A DNA stretch of 64,000 nt, taken from positions 193,501 to 257,500 of the forward strand of contig CAJNDS010002527.1 in NCBI GenBank assembly GCA_905221605.1, read 5' to 3'. Below, in pieces: positions 1 to 10,185 of this stretch (position 1 is the stretch's first letter; every line of letters begins with the position of its first letter). Source of the DNA: Symbiodinium natans (taxonomy: Eukaryota > Sar > Dinophyceae > Suessiales > Symbiodiniaceae). The position numbers and the translations under genes are program-made. A model generated the notes under the pieces. It was not told where the DNA came from and did not search any database. It saw only the letters and a program-made list of their open reading frames with translations.

Positions 1-910
1 CTCTCCTAAACTCTAAACCCTAAACCCTAAACCCTAGAGCCTTTAATCTTAAACCCTAACCCCTTGGGTTCGCGGCCTGCAGGGGGTGGACTCCGGGGTT
101 TTGGGGGCTTTGTGGCTCTGGGGATCGAGGGCTGAGGGTTTTAAAGGGTATCAGGGTGTCCCTTCAAGCTCATGAGGAAGTCATTTAGGGCTTTCAAGGT
201 TTCAGGTTTAGGTTGAGGGGTTAGGTTGAGGCTTTGGACCGGAGGGGAGCAAGATGGCTACATGAGGGTTGAGGGTTTAGGGGTTTAGGGTTTAGGCAAC
301 AGTACATCCTCTATAATCAGTATTTTGAAAATAGATGTTTCTATTTTATTCATTTATTTTTGTCAGGTGTTTTCCAATATTTTTTAGCCCTAAACCCTAA
401 ACCCTAAGCCCTAAACTCTAAACCTTAAATCTCAACCCTAAATCCTAAAGCCTTAAACTTGATAGGGGCTGACGAGGACCATGTAGCCCTAAACCCTAAA
501 TCCAAAACCTTAAATTAGGCTTTAAGGTTTAGAGGTTTAGGGATTTAGGGGCTTAGGAGTTCAGGGTTTTTTTTTGGGGGGGTTAGGGATTAAGGGTTTA
601 GGGTTTAAGGTTTAGGGTTGGGGTTTCAAGTATCAGCTACATATGCGGACGCATCACGCAACCAGGGGATCGCATAATCACAGAGCATTGGGCCGTTTCC
701 TTAAACCCTAAACCCTAAACCTTCGAAAGCCCTGAACCCAAAAAGGTTTCCCCAAACCCCAAACCCCAAACCCCAAACCCTAAACCCACCGTTGCGGCTG
801 AGGCGTCGGCCTGGGGCTTCTGGGAGGGTCAGAGCCTGGGTGTGGGTTTAGGGTTTAAGGTTTAGGGTTTAGGGTTTAGGGTTTGGGGCCGTTTAGGGTT
901 TAGGGTTGAG
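1..910. repeat. Interstitial telomere-like arrays, both orientations
   Basis: Blocks of CCCTAAA (about 10-58, 390-500, 700-790) alternate with TTTAGGG blocks (about 180-300, 515-625, 845-910), with many degenerate units (CCCCAAA, CTCTAAA, TTAAGGG). The arrays are short and imperfect and face both ways, so this is not a chromosome end. Apart from the candidate exon at 803-839, I see no coding sequence here. Confidence 0.85.
803..839 (+). CDS. Candidate short exon between telomere-like arrays
   Basis: The island follows a CCCTAAA block, starts after an AG (GGCTGAG|GCG) and ends at GTGTGGGTTTAGGG. It reads ASAWGFWEGQSL. The C-array, exon, G-array order is the one seen around the better supported plus-strand exons of this window. 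Too short to assign to any protein, and the gene it would belong to is not visible. Confidence 0.25.
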
Positions 911-1567
911 GGACCCTAAACTTGTAGGGTGTCTCTATCCCTCTCTCTCTCGATGCAACGAGCGCCCAACGATAGCACACGTCGGATCAAGCTTCCCGGT
1001 CCCTGCACTGTGTATGTTATAACACACTTGAGAATAAGTTGCACAAGTCGTATCTTCAGCGAAAAAGGCAGTGCCGAGAGCAGGACATCCAGGTCGGTGT
1101 TTCTCGTGGGCGCAGCCTAAGCGATAAGAAAATACGAGCACAGGAAGCTATGTGTTTTTCTTGGGCGAAGTTTCGCGACTGCAAGATCGCTAAAGCCGCA
1201 TACTACCGAGACCCAGACTTTCGGAATACTTGTCTGGTGAGTGGCCTCAATTGAAATAAACGAAAAGTAAAAAAATAGAGTAGCTTCCGAGCCAGCGAAA
1301 AAGGCAGTGCCGAGAGCAGGACATCCAGGTCGGTCTTTCTCTTCGGCGTAGCCTAAGCGAGAAGAAAATCCCCCATGTCCGCGAGGGGGGGGGGGTTGAA
1401 AAGTGCAATCCGCATTTTCGGACGTCGTTTCAGCATGCCTCAAAGGAAAAATGCAATTGAGAACTTCCCAACGTCAGAGGGTGAAAATGGGTGAAAGTGC
1501 TACAGCCAGCATGTCGGCACGGCCCAGCCTTGCTTCCAAGATGAAATATTCTCTTGTTTCCTCGCGC

Positions 1568-1599
1568 GGTTCAATTCGCAACCAGTTGCGGATTGAACC
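1568..1599. repeat. Hairpin palindrome, copy 1
   Basis: GGTTCAATTCGCAAC, a 2-nt loop, then GTTGCGGATTGAACC: 15-bp arms with one mismatch. A second identical copy lies 94 bp downstream, and the flanks TTCTCTTGTTT (left) and TTG(C/T)GCA (right) are repeated too. Confidence 0.8.
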
Positions 1600-1661
1600 T
1601 TGCGCACGCCCCATCATTTCCAACATGAGTTCTTCTCTTGTTTATGCATGTTTCTGCACAG

Positions 1662-1693
1662 GGTTCAATTCGCAACCAGTTGCGGATTGAACC
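1662..1693. repeat. Hairpin palindrome, copy 2
   Basis: Same 32-bp fold-back as at 1568-1599. The shared flanks show that a segment of about 94 bp was duplicated in tandem. Confidence 0.8.
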
Positions 1694-1811
1694 TTGTGCA
1701 AATTCGTTTAAGGCAGTTATGTGACAGCTTTCAAGTTCCAGACCAGCAAAAGCCCAGTGGATGCTTCAGTGACATTTGATCTCCATTTTTGAGGCCAACA
1801 AGTTTTGGCGA

Positions 1812-2131
1812 AAGTCCGGCGGACTTAAGCCAAAAGACGTGCCGCACGTATGTTTGCCAGCCAGTTTGATGGTGATATGTCTAGCAAATTGATGCCCCCC
1901 ATGGACGTGCACCACCTCCGGAGGCTTAAGTCCGCCGGACTTAAGCCCAAACCAGAACGCCAACATAAAGACACAATTTCCGTGGGGGTGTAAGTCCAGT
2001 GGACTTAAGCCCCAGAAACTTTCCCAAATACATGCAAGCAGCGCAATCATTATTTGCAGTGGGGGCTTAAGTCCAGCGGACTTAAGCCAAAAAAAGGCAA
2101 AACTAGTTCAGAGACAAAGTCCAGTGGACTC
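1812..2131. repeat. Five copies of a short palindrome (AAGTCC-NN-GGACTT core)
   Basis: The palindrome AAGTCCGCCGGACTT, or variants with CAGTGG or CAGCGG at the centre, occurs near 1812, 1926, 1992, 2068 and 2117. Longer copies extend to GGCTTAAG..CTTAAGCC. Spacing is irregular (about 50-110 bp), so this is a dispersed palindromic motif, not a simple tandem array. Confidence 0.75.
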
Positions 2132-2221
2132 CTTGAAGAGTGATCCTGCAACCATGACACATTGGACCTACATGGCAGGCTTTGCAGCACAGAGCCAGGC
2201 ACGTCGCCCCATGTGCATTGC

Positions 2222-2222
<1 letters not shown>

Positions 2223-2259
<37 letters not shown>
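2223..2259. repeat. Poly-C tract (37 nt)
   Basis: Uninterrupted run of C. Other long C or G runs occur near 14755, 18938, 23559, 31725, 34647, 35611, 36342, 54339 and 61697. Lengths of such runs are error-prone in assemblies. Confidence 0.9.
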
Positions 2260-2980
2260 TTTGCAATTTGCATTTATCGAACCCCCCCCCCCAAACAAGG
2301 GGAAGCAGGATGGGGGATAGAAGAAAAGAATACGAGCACAGGAAGCTGTGTGTTTCATTGGGCGAAGCTTCGGGACTGCAGGCGATCGCTAAAGCCGCAC
2401 ACTACCGAGACCCAGACTTTCGGAATACTTGTCTGGTGAGTGGCCTCAATTGAAATAAACGAAAAGTAAAAAAATAGAGTAGCTTCTGAGCCAGCGAAAA
2501 AGGCAGTGCCGAGAGCAGGACATCCAAGCGTGTCTTTCTCTTCGGCATAGCCTAAGCGAGAAGAAAAAAAACACGCGCACAGGAAGCTCTGTGTTCTTAT
2601 TGGGTGAAGCTTCAGGACTGCAGGCGGTCGCTAAAGCGGCATACTACCGAGACCCATACTTTCAGAATAGTGGTCTGGTGAGTGGCCTCAATTCAAATAA
2701 AAGAAAAGTATAAAGAATGGAGTAGCTTCCGAGCCAACGAAAAAGGCAGTGCCGAGAGCAGGACATCTAGGTCGGTCTTTCCCTTAGGCGTAGCCTAAGC
2801 GATAAGAAAAGAATACGAGCACAGGAAACTGTGTGTTTTCATTGGGCGAAGCTTCGGGACTGCAGGCGGTCGCTAAAGCCGCACACTACCGAGACTCAGA
2901 CTTTCGGAATACTTGTCTGGTGAGTGGCCTCAATTAAAATAAACGAAAAGAAAAAAAAGAGTAGCTTCCGAGTCAAACGA

Positions 2981-3900
2981 CTCAAGACGAGAGCCAGGCG
3001 GCCAGCGAAGTCAACACTGCGGTGGCCTAGGCGTGCATTTTAAAAGCCAATAAAAATGAGGTCAGGCGCAGAAGTTCTCAGACTCGAACCTTGCTTGTCA
3101 AGTTCTCCAGGTCTTCGATGACCTGAAGAGACATACCGAAGGCATAAGCGAGTACGCTACGGGAGTGCCAAGGGCTACACGGCGGTGGTGAGAGACTCCA
3201 GGGTAGAAGCGGCCTGGAGTCGTTTCAGAAAGCCCAAGCATGCAGGCGCAGAGTGGCCAAGAGCCAGGCTTCAGCGTTGCGGGTGTCCAGGCCAGACGAA
3301 GCCTTACGACCAATCAGACAAAGCAAGAGGAAGAGATACGAAAAGTCTGCCGAGAGCCAGACAGCTTCTTCCAGCGCTCGGAAAGAAGAAGTTGCCTGAG
3401 TTCGAGCGCGAAGCGGCGGTGAGCGAAGGAACGGAGGCATTGAGTGCGAAGCGCCGGTGAGCGAAGAAAAGGAGGCATTGAGAGCCGGACAGCAGCTGTA
3501 AGTTGCTGCACCTCGGACGGCACCTCAGGCACATGAGAGCAAAGAAGCTAAAGAGGAGGCGATGTGGCTTCAAGTACGTGGAGGGAACTCCACAACGGAG
3601 AGAGACGTTTTGAGAGCCGGACTGCGGCGGGGCCAAGCTTCTGCTTCTTTGCCAACGAAGGCGATGTTGTGGCCTCAGGTACGTTGAGGGAACTCGGTGT
3701 GCGCCTCAAGGGAGCGAGACGATTTGAGTGCCGGACTGCGCTGGGGTCATCCCGCTTCTTCGGCACGCACACAGTTCGTGAGGTAAATCTCGGAGGTGGA
3801 TGCGATGGCTCCTTCGGTACCTGCGAGATCGTGGACTGACGAAGAGCTTGGACGAAAATTGAGGGTTCATGAACTTGGACGATAGAGAATCGGGTTCAAG
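2981..3900. other. No recognisable gene; GC-rich duplicated text
   Basis: Open frames here show no protein family I recognise. Short internal duplications are visible, for example GAAGCGGCGGTGAGCGAAGGAACGGAGGCATTGAGTGCGAAGC repeated in degenerate form near 3410 and 3450, and TTTTGAGAGCCGGACTGCGG near 3607 and 3720. Confidence 0.4.
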
Positions 3901-3907
3901 CGTTTTT

Positions 3908-4890
3908 CTCGAGGCTGTAGAGAACATTAGAGAACGTGCTCCCAGTACTGGTCCCGAGAACCGAGCCCATCGAAGATGCTACCGAAGGGTCGCGAACGAT
4001 CTGGGTCGGCTGGCGGCCGAAGCCCTGAGCGGACGATGCCGAGAAGAACGGGTTCGGTGCTAGGCCCATCGTGTGTGCTAGTGATTTTCAAGGTGCGCGA
4101 GGCGGGCGAACGATTTGCGAGCACCGAACAATCGTGGGTGCTAGTAGCCTTCGAGCTGTGGGAAGCGGGCGAACGATCCAGCCTGAGAGGATCGACCAGT
4201 AGCAGTCCCGAGGAGAACGGTGAGTGCAGGCCCATCGTGGGTGCTACCGACCCCCGAGCTGTGGAAGGCAGGTTCATTACAAGGCGCGAAGCACTTGAAC
4301 GATGGAGAATCGGGTTCGAGCGTCTTTCTCGAGGCTGTAGAGAACGTGCTCCCAGTACTGGTCCCGAGAACCGAGCCCATCGAAGATGCTACCGAAGGGT
4401 CGCGAACGATCTAGGTCGGCTGGCGGCCGAAGCCCTGAGCAAACCATTAGTAGTTCCGCGGACAGTGACTTTCGAGCTGCGAGCGAACGTTTTGCGATCT
4501 GTGGGACGCGGGCGAACGATCCAGCCTGAGAGGATCGACAACTAGCAGTCTCGAGGAGAACAGACTGTCGAACAGACTTTCGAGCTGCGCGAGGCGGGCG
4601 AACGATTTGCGAGCACCGAACCATCGTGGGTGCTAGCATCCTTCGAGCTGTGGGAAGCGGGCGAACGATCCAGCCTGAGAGGATCGACCAGTAGCACTCC
4701 CGAGGAGCACGGGTTCGGGTACAGGCCCATCGTGCGTGCTACCGACCCCCGAGCTGTGGAAGGCAGGCGAAGGATCTGGGTCGACTTGCGCAATCGAGGT
4801 CGAAAAGCTTAAGCGCAGCGCCGCACTGCAGCGCAGGGGAGACGGACTCCGGTACCGGGCCCATCGTGAATGCCGCCGACCCCCGATCTG
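3908..4890. repeat. Duplicated ~420-490-bp blocks
   Basis: A block starting GAGGCTGTAGAGAAC.. (near 3911) and running through GGTCGGCTGGCGGCCGAAGCCCTGAGC recurs near 4329. A second block (GCGAGCACCGAA..CCTGAGAGGATCGACC) near 4119 recurs near 4607. The copies are highly similar, in the same orientation and interleaved, which indicates nested tandem duplication. Frames over the region are shadows without a recognisable product. Confidence 0.65.
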
Positions 4891-6500
4891 TGGAAAGCGG
4901 GCGAACAGGGTTTTAGGGTGTAGGGTTTGAGATTTTGAAGACAAGCCAAATGCCCGAAACGCTACAAAGCTCGGAGCACCAAGTGTTTCAGTGGCATGGC
5001 ACGTGTCGGGCCTTTGCACGGTACTTCTTGGCGATGCGATCGTTCTCGGCGATCTGGCGCTCATTCTCCTTTTCAGGTTGCGGCTTGTGGTTTTCCTCTG
5101 GTTTTAGACTAGTTTTTAAGATAGGGATGAGATATCTGCTTTTGGGTAGTTGTAGGGTTCAAGATTAGGGTTCTAGCGTTGTTTCAGATCTCCGTTATTG
5201 TTTAGCCTGAATATAGCCCTGCGGCTCATCGAAGTATGCTCCGACTAAGTTGACGGAAACCCGAAACTTTAACCCCTCAACCCTGTCACTGCTTTGGTCC
5301 AGGCGGCCAAATCTTTCAGCGAAAGGGGTCGAGCCTGGGCGTCGCGAGACATCCGTTGTGGAACAGGGCGGAGAGGCGCTTTGGGGTTTGGGTTAACTAT
5401 ATTCTATCTATTGGTTCCCAGAGGAGTTGGGGGTGCTATATTCGGAGTCAGGCTCCTTCCCCCCGACAAGAGGACACCCCAACTCTCTCAACACGGGCAT
5501 GGCTTGGGCGGCCACAGCGTTCCACGCAAAGGGTCGAACCTGGGCGCAGGAAGCAGAGGGAGGCGCAAAGCATGAAACACCGGAGGCGAGCTCCCAGCCC
5601 CAAAGGCCAAGGGCACGCCTTCCTTCAGGCCCGGCATGCTGGGAACCTCACTGCATGGCTGCTCCACTAACACGAATGTTTATGTTGCATCAGTGCCGCT
5701 GCTGATAAGTCCCCGGCACGAGGTCGGGACATGTAGGCACGGTACGGTAGCACGACTACGAAGTTAAAGGCTTTGAGCTGAGTTGGAGCGGCGAATTCTT
5801 TTAGACGCCATACAGCATCGACGTCCTGGTTGGAGGAGGTTAACCCCATTCGCTTTCGAGGAGCGAAGCAATGCTCACACATGCGGAACATCCCTCTCTC
5901 TTAGGATCGACTAACTCATGTCCAATTGCTGTTCACATGGAGCCCTTCTCCACTTCGGCGAAGTGTGTAAGCCGACCCCCGGCACGGGGGAGGCGTTAGT
6001 CAAGAGTCCTCCACCTCCTCAGCCATCTCCGGCACCTTTACCCATTTTTGCCTCCGAGCCCATCACCACCGCCGCCCCGCCCCCTTCAACAAGTATTAGT
6101 TGAGTTACTATACATCATATATATTTATGTAAAAGGGACCCTTAGGATATAGTTGCGTGCGCGTAATCCGACCCCCGGCATGGGGGAGGCGTTAGTCAAG
6201 AGTCCCGCCTTCCTCAGCCTTCTCTGCGCTATCCGCACCCCTTTCTGGACCTGAGCCCATCAGCACCGCCACCTCCTCCCGCGCACCGCCTCTGCTTGAG
6301 ACCTAATATAATATTGTATTTTTCCTCACCTTTAGAGTCCTCCCGCAACCCCAGATTTCCTGGAGCGCCATACCTAACCCAGACTCCTCCCAACCCCAGA
6401 GTCTCCTGGAATGCCTGACCCCGGCAGCTCTAAGGTGGGGATGTTTGAAGTAAAATATTTTTCGCATTTTGACAGCAGCCTGTGAAGACTAAACACAAAT
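4890..6500. other. No gene recognised; one ~195-bp direct duplication
   Basis: The text CCGACCCCCGGCACGGGGGAGGCGTTAGTCAAGAGTCC near 5972 recurs with few changes near 6170, both followed by a CT-rich tail. Open frames of 60-105 codons show no known domain. Confidence 0.4.
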
Positions 6501-6505
6501 AGCTA

Positions 6506-6745
6506 GGCTTTTGTCGCGGCACGCCTCAGGGCGGCCGCAACTGAATTTTCGGTGTCAGACTCCGGCTCGCCTGAGGGCGGCCGGGTTGTCGCGGCACGTT
6601 CAAGGCTGGCCAGACCCCGGCTCGCCTGAGGGCGGCCGGGTTGTCGCGGCACGCTCAAGGGCGGCCGCGACTGATTCTTGGGTCTTAGCACCCGGCTCGC
6701 CTGAAGACGGCTGGGCTGTCGCGTCAGGCGCACGCGGCCGATAAG
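6506..6745. repeat. GC-rich tandem repeat, block 1
   Basis: Units of about 75 bp built on GGCTCGCCTGAGGGCGGCCG and TTGTCGCGGCACGC(T/C)CAAGGGCGGCCGCGACTGA. The family reappears at 7984-8250. Long frames here are repeat shadows. Confidence 0.75.
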
Positions 6746-6759
6746 AAAATATTGTTCTG

Positions 6760-7260
6760 TTCAACTGATTAGAAATATAAAATAGGGCGGTTCAGAAATA
6801 CTAAATTTTTAGAGACAACTTATTTGAAAATCTGGTACTATTGAACCACGTTGTTTTACGCAACAGTGCGAAATTTTCAGATACAACCTCTAGGAAAATC
6901 TGGTACTGTTGAACCGCCTTGTTCTAAAGGAAAAAGACGGTGCAACAGTGAAATTTTTCATATACAATTTCTAGGAAAATCTGGTATTATTGAACCACGT
7001 TGATTCAAAGGAAACAGGGCGGCGCAACAGTACAGAGACAACCCCTAGGAAAATCTGGTATTGTTGAACCGCATTGCTTTAAGAAAACAAGGCGGTGCAA
7101 CAGTAGTATTTTTTAGAGACCATTTCTAGGAAAATCTGGTACTGTTGAACCCACTTGTTTTAAAGCAAACAGCGCGGTTCAACTGTACCAAATAATCAGA
7201 GACATTCTTTAAAAACTCTTTTTGTACTATTGAGCCGCTTTGTTTTAAATGAAAGTAGAC
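6760..7260. repeat. Degenerate ~66-84-bp tandem repeat
   Basis: GAAAATCTGGTACT(A/G)TTGAACC recurs about every 66-84 bp (near 6828, 6894, 6977, 7058, 7130), alternating with GGCGG(T/C)(G/T)CAACAGTA and TAGAGACAA. Copies are diverged, so the array is old. Confidence 0.65.
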
Positions 7261-7983
7261 GGTTCCTTCTCATGAACACGCGCGTAGGCATGCTCGGCTG
7301 GCTCAAAACTACAAAAAGAACTTGCCGTGTGGCTGCTTGGCAGGTAGCGGCTGAGGCGACTTTCCACCTAAATTTTATGCCGTGCCGTGCAGCTACTATC
7401 TACAGGTCAACTTGTGCAAGCAAAACGACCTCCTGCCAATGGGCGTTGTTCTAAATTCTCATGCCAAGCCTAAGGCCGTAGGGATCCCTTGTGCATCGCC
7501 CTTGCGCCGTGCTAGTCTTTGGCTAAGCCGGCAAACATACCAACTACAAAACGTAGTACAGACAAGGTTTTCTGGGCTATTGTACTATGTACTCATGTTT
7601 GGCTTTCCAGAGTGATTGCTGGAGTGTTTGTAATGCACGCTTATAAAGCTTGAAGCTTTGAGAGCCTGGGTATAGCTCTATCAGAAGGTCTGGTTTTACA
7701 GTTTAGGGTCTTAGGACTTGCGCTCGCCCTTGCGCCCCCTTGTGCCATACTGGTACTTAACACCACTGTTACACGAAAGCAACATACGTGTGGCCAGCCC
7801 AAGTAAACACGAACAGGCAGGGTTTAGGATCACGCCCAAATGCCACTGCGATCCTGCGCGCAACGATCAAAGATTTGCATGACATGCTGAGCTTCAGGGT
7901 TTAGGATTTCAAGCGCAACTCCGGGCTTGCCGAAAAAAATTGCGAGAGTTTCCCCTGGGCGGAGACCCAGCAATTTCGAAAAA
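7261..7983. other. No feature seen
   Basis: Unique-looking sequence. Frames of about 75 codons exist but show no known motif, clear splice context or relation to neighbours. Confidence 0.35.
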
Positions 7984-8250
7984 CAAAATTCGCTTCCTGA
8001 GGGCGGCCGGCTCGCCTAAGGGCGGCCGGCTCGCCTGAACCCGGCTCGCCTGAGGGCGGCCGGGTTGTCGCGGCACGCCTAAGGGCGGCCGCGACTGAGT
8101 TGTCGGTGCCAGACCCCGGCTCGCCTGCGGGCGGCCGGGTTGTCGCGGCACGCCTAAGGGCGGCCGCGACTGAGTTGTTGGTGCCAGACCCCGGCTCGCC
8201 TGAGAGCGGCCGGGTTTTTCACGTCAGGCTTAAGCCCGGCCACGCGGCCG
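7984..8250. repeat. GC-rich tandem repeat, block 2
   Basis: Second block of the family seen at 6506-6745. Two nearly identical units start at CCAGACCCCGGCTCGCCTG near 8110 and 8185 (period about 75-76 bp). The two blocks bracket the degenerate repeat and unique DNA of 6.76-7.98 kb. Confidence 0.75.
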
Positions 8251-8349
8251 ATAAGTAAATGTGGTACTATTGAACAGCTCTTTTTTATATGTAAATAACA
8301 AAGTTCAAAATTACTATACAATTTCATAGAAACGACTCTAAGAAAAGCT

Positions 8350-9977
8350 GATATTGTTTCGAAAACTGAGCTTCCAAAATGACAAATCGCAAGCAGTATT
8401 CCCTTTGTGTTTGGAAAATTGAGCTTTCAAAATGACAAATCACAAGCAGTGTCCCCCTTATGTGTTTGAAAATCTGAGCTCCCAAAATGACAAATCGCAA
8501 GCAGTGTCCGCCTTAAATATTGTTCCCCGTTAAGTTGTTGAAAAACTGAGCTCCCAAAATGACAAATCGCAAGCAGTGTCCCCCTCTAAGTTTTTGGAAA
8601 ACCGAGCTCCCAAAATGACAAATCGCAAGCAGTGTCCCCCTTAAGTTTTTGAAAAACTGAGCTCCCAAAATAACAAATCGCAAGCAGTGTCCCCCCTTAA
8701 GTTGTTGGAAAACTGCGCTCCCAAAATGACATATCGCAAGCAGTTTCCCCGTAAGTTTTTTGGAAAACTGCGCTCCCAAAATGGTGTCCCCTTTAGTTTT
8801 TTGGAAAAATGCGTTTCCAAAATGACAAATCGCAAGCAGTGTCCCCCTAAAGCTTTTGGAAAACTAAGCTCCCAAAATGACAAATCGCAAGCAGTGTCCC
8901 CCTTAAGTTGTTGGAAAACTGCGCTCCCAAAATGACAAATCGCAAGCAGTGTCACCCTTAAGCTTTTGGAAAACTAAGCTCCCAAAATGACAAATCGCAA
9001 GCAGTGTCCCCCGTAAGTTTTTTGGAAAAATACGCTTCCAAAATGACAAATCGCAAGCAGTGTCCCCCTTAAGCTTTTGGAAAACTAAGCTCCCAAAATG
9101 ACAAATCGCAAGCAGTGTCCCCCGTAAGTTTTTTGGAAAACTGCGCTCCCAAAATGAGAAAACGCAAGCAGTGTCCCCCTTAAGCTTTTGGAAAACTCAG
9201 CTCCAAAAATGACAAATCGCAAGCAGTGTCCCCCGTAAGTTTTTTGGAAAACTGTGCTTCCAAAATGACAAATCGCAAGCATTGTCCCCCTTAAGCTTTT
9301 GGAAAACTAAGCTCCCAAAATGACAAATCGCAAGCAGTGTCCCCCTTAAGTTTTTTGGAAAACTGCGCTCCCGAAATGACAAATCGCAAGCAGTGTCCCC
9401 CTTAAGCTTTTGGGAAACTAAGCTCCCAAAATGACAAATCGCAAGCAGTGTCCCCCGTAAGTTTTTTGGAAAACTGCGCTTCCAAAATGACAAATCGCAA
9501 GCAGTGTCCCCCTTAAGCTTTTGGAAAACTCAGCTCCAAAAATGACAAATCGCAAGCAGTGTCCCCCGTAAGTTTTTTGGAAAACTGCGCTTCCAAAATG
9601 ACAAATCGCAAGCAGTGTCCCCCTTAAGCTTTTGGGAAACTAAGCTCCCAAAATGACAAATCGCAAGCAGTGTCCCCCGTAAGTTTTTTGGAAAACTGCG
9701 CTTCCAAAATGACAAATCGCAAGCAGTGTCCCCCTTAAGCTTTTGGAAAACTAAGCTCCCAAAATGACAAATCGCAAGCAGTGTCCCCCTTAAGTTGTTG
9801 GAAAACTGCGCTCCCGAAATGACAAATCGCAAGCAGTGTCCCCCTTAAGCTTTTGGAAAACTGCGCTCCCAAAATGACAAATCGCAAGCAGTGTCCCCCT
9901 TCAGTTTTTGGAAAACTGAGCTCCCAAAATGACAAGTCGCAAGCAGTGTCCCCCTGTAAGTTTTTGGAAAACCGATT
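8350..9977. repeat. Satellite A, ~55-57-bp unit (about 28 copies)
   Basis: The unit contains CCAAAATGACAAATCGCAAGCAGTGTCCCCC followed by TTAAG(C/T)TTTTGGAAAACT(A/G)(A/C)GCTC. From about 9.0 kb two unit types alternate (CTTAAGCTTTTGG..CTAAGCTCC and CGTAAGTTTTTTGG..CTGCGCTTCC), giving a higher-order dimer of about 112 bp. Minus-strand frames repeating CDLSFWERSFPK are by-products of the repeat. The array ends at the 23-bp motif at 9978. Confidence 0.9.
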
Positions 9978-10000
9978 CAGGGAGGACTGCTCAGCTAGGG
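9978..10000 (+). repeat. 23-bp satellite-border motif, copy 1
   Basis: CAGGGAGGACTGCTC followed by AGCTAGGG directly follows the last unit of satellite A. The identical 23 bp follow the last unit of the unrelated satellite B at 12709-12731. Confidence 0.85.
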
Positions 10001-10185
10001 ATTTACCCCTAATTGAATTGGTTTAAACAATTTAACTAAGTTAATTTATTTAAAGAATTTACTCCCACAGAACTAAATTATTTAAATTGTTTTTCACGTA
10101 TTCAGATTAAATTAATTTAGATAATGTAATTCTGTGGAATTAAATTATTTAAATACATTGAATTGTATTACGTAGAGGTAAATCT
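10001..10185. other. AT-rich spacer between satellites
   Basis: Dominated by ATTTAAA, TTAATTTA and AATTGAATT words resembling the AT-rich spacers near 50.0-50.2 kb and 51.4-53.5 kb. No gene. Confidence 0.6.

Larger units (their letters stand above)
1066..2980 (+). repeat. Dispersed/tandem copies of a ~240-bp unit containing a GTGAGT donor-like site
   Basis: Near-identical segments begin at the motif AAGGCAGTGCCGAGAGCAGG near 1066, 1300, 2500 and 2742. The main unit carries GCTAAAGCCGCA..ACTACCGAGACCCAGACTTTCGG, then CTTGTCTG|GTGAGTGGCC, then an AT-rich tail. One frame of the first copy (1150-1250) reads like protein (IAKAAYYRDPDFRNTCL up to the GTGAGT), and later copies differ by indels that break this frame. 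This could be a tandemly duplicated exon plus intron start, or simply a repeat with a chance donor. Confidence 0.6.

Noticed and set aside
1-60. Chromosome end (telomere)
   Set aside because: Units are few and degenerate, opposite orientation follows within 200 bp, and similar arrays occur throughout.
1568-1693. tRNA-like TGGTTCAATTC boxes
   Set aside because: The motif is part of a simple hairpin; no cloverleaf can be built around it.
2124-2453. Proline-rich and glycine-rich frames over poly-C/poly-G tracts
   Set aside because: Composition artefacts of homopolymer runs; the same applies to 20894-21281, 43416-43937 and 53982-54503.
8513-9935. Minus-strand frames repeating CDLSFWERSFPKNLRG
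   Set aside because: Produced by satellite A and interrupted wherever the unit length drifts.
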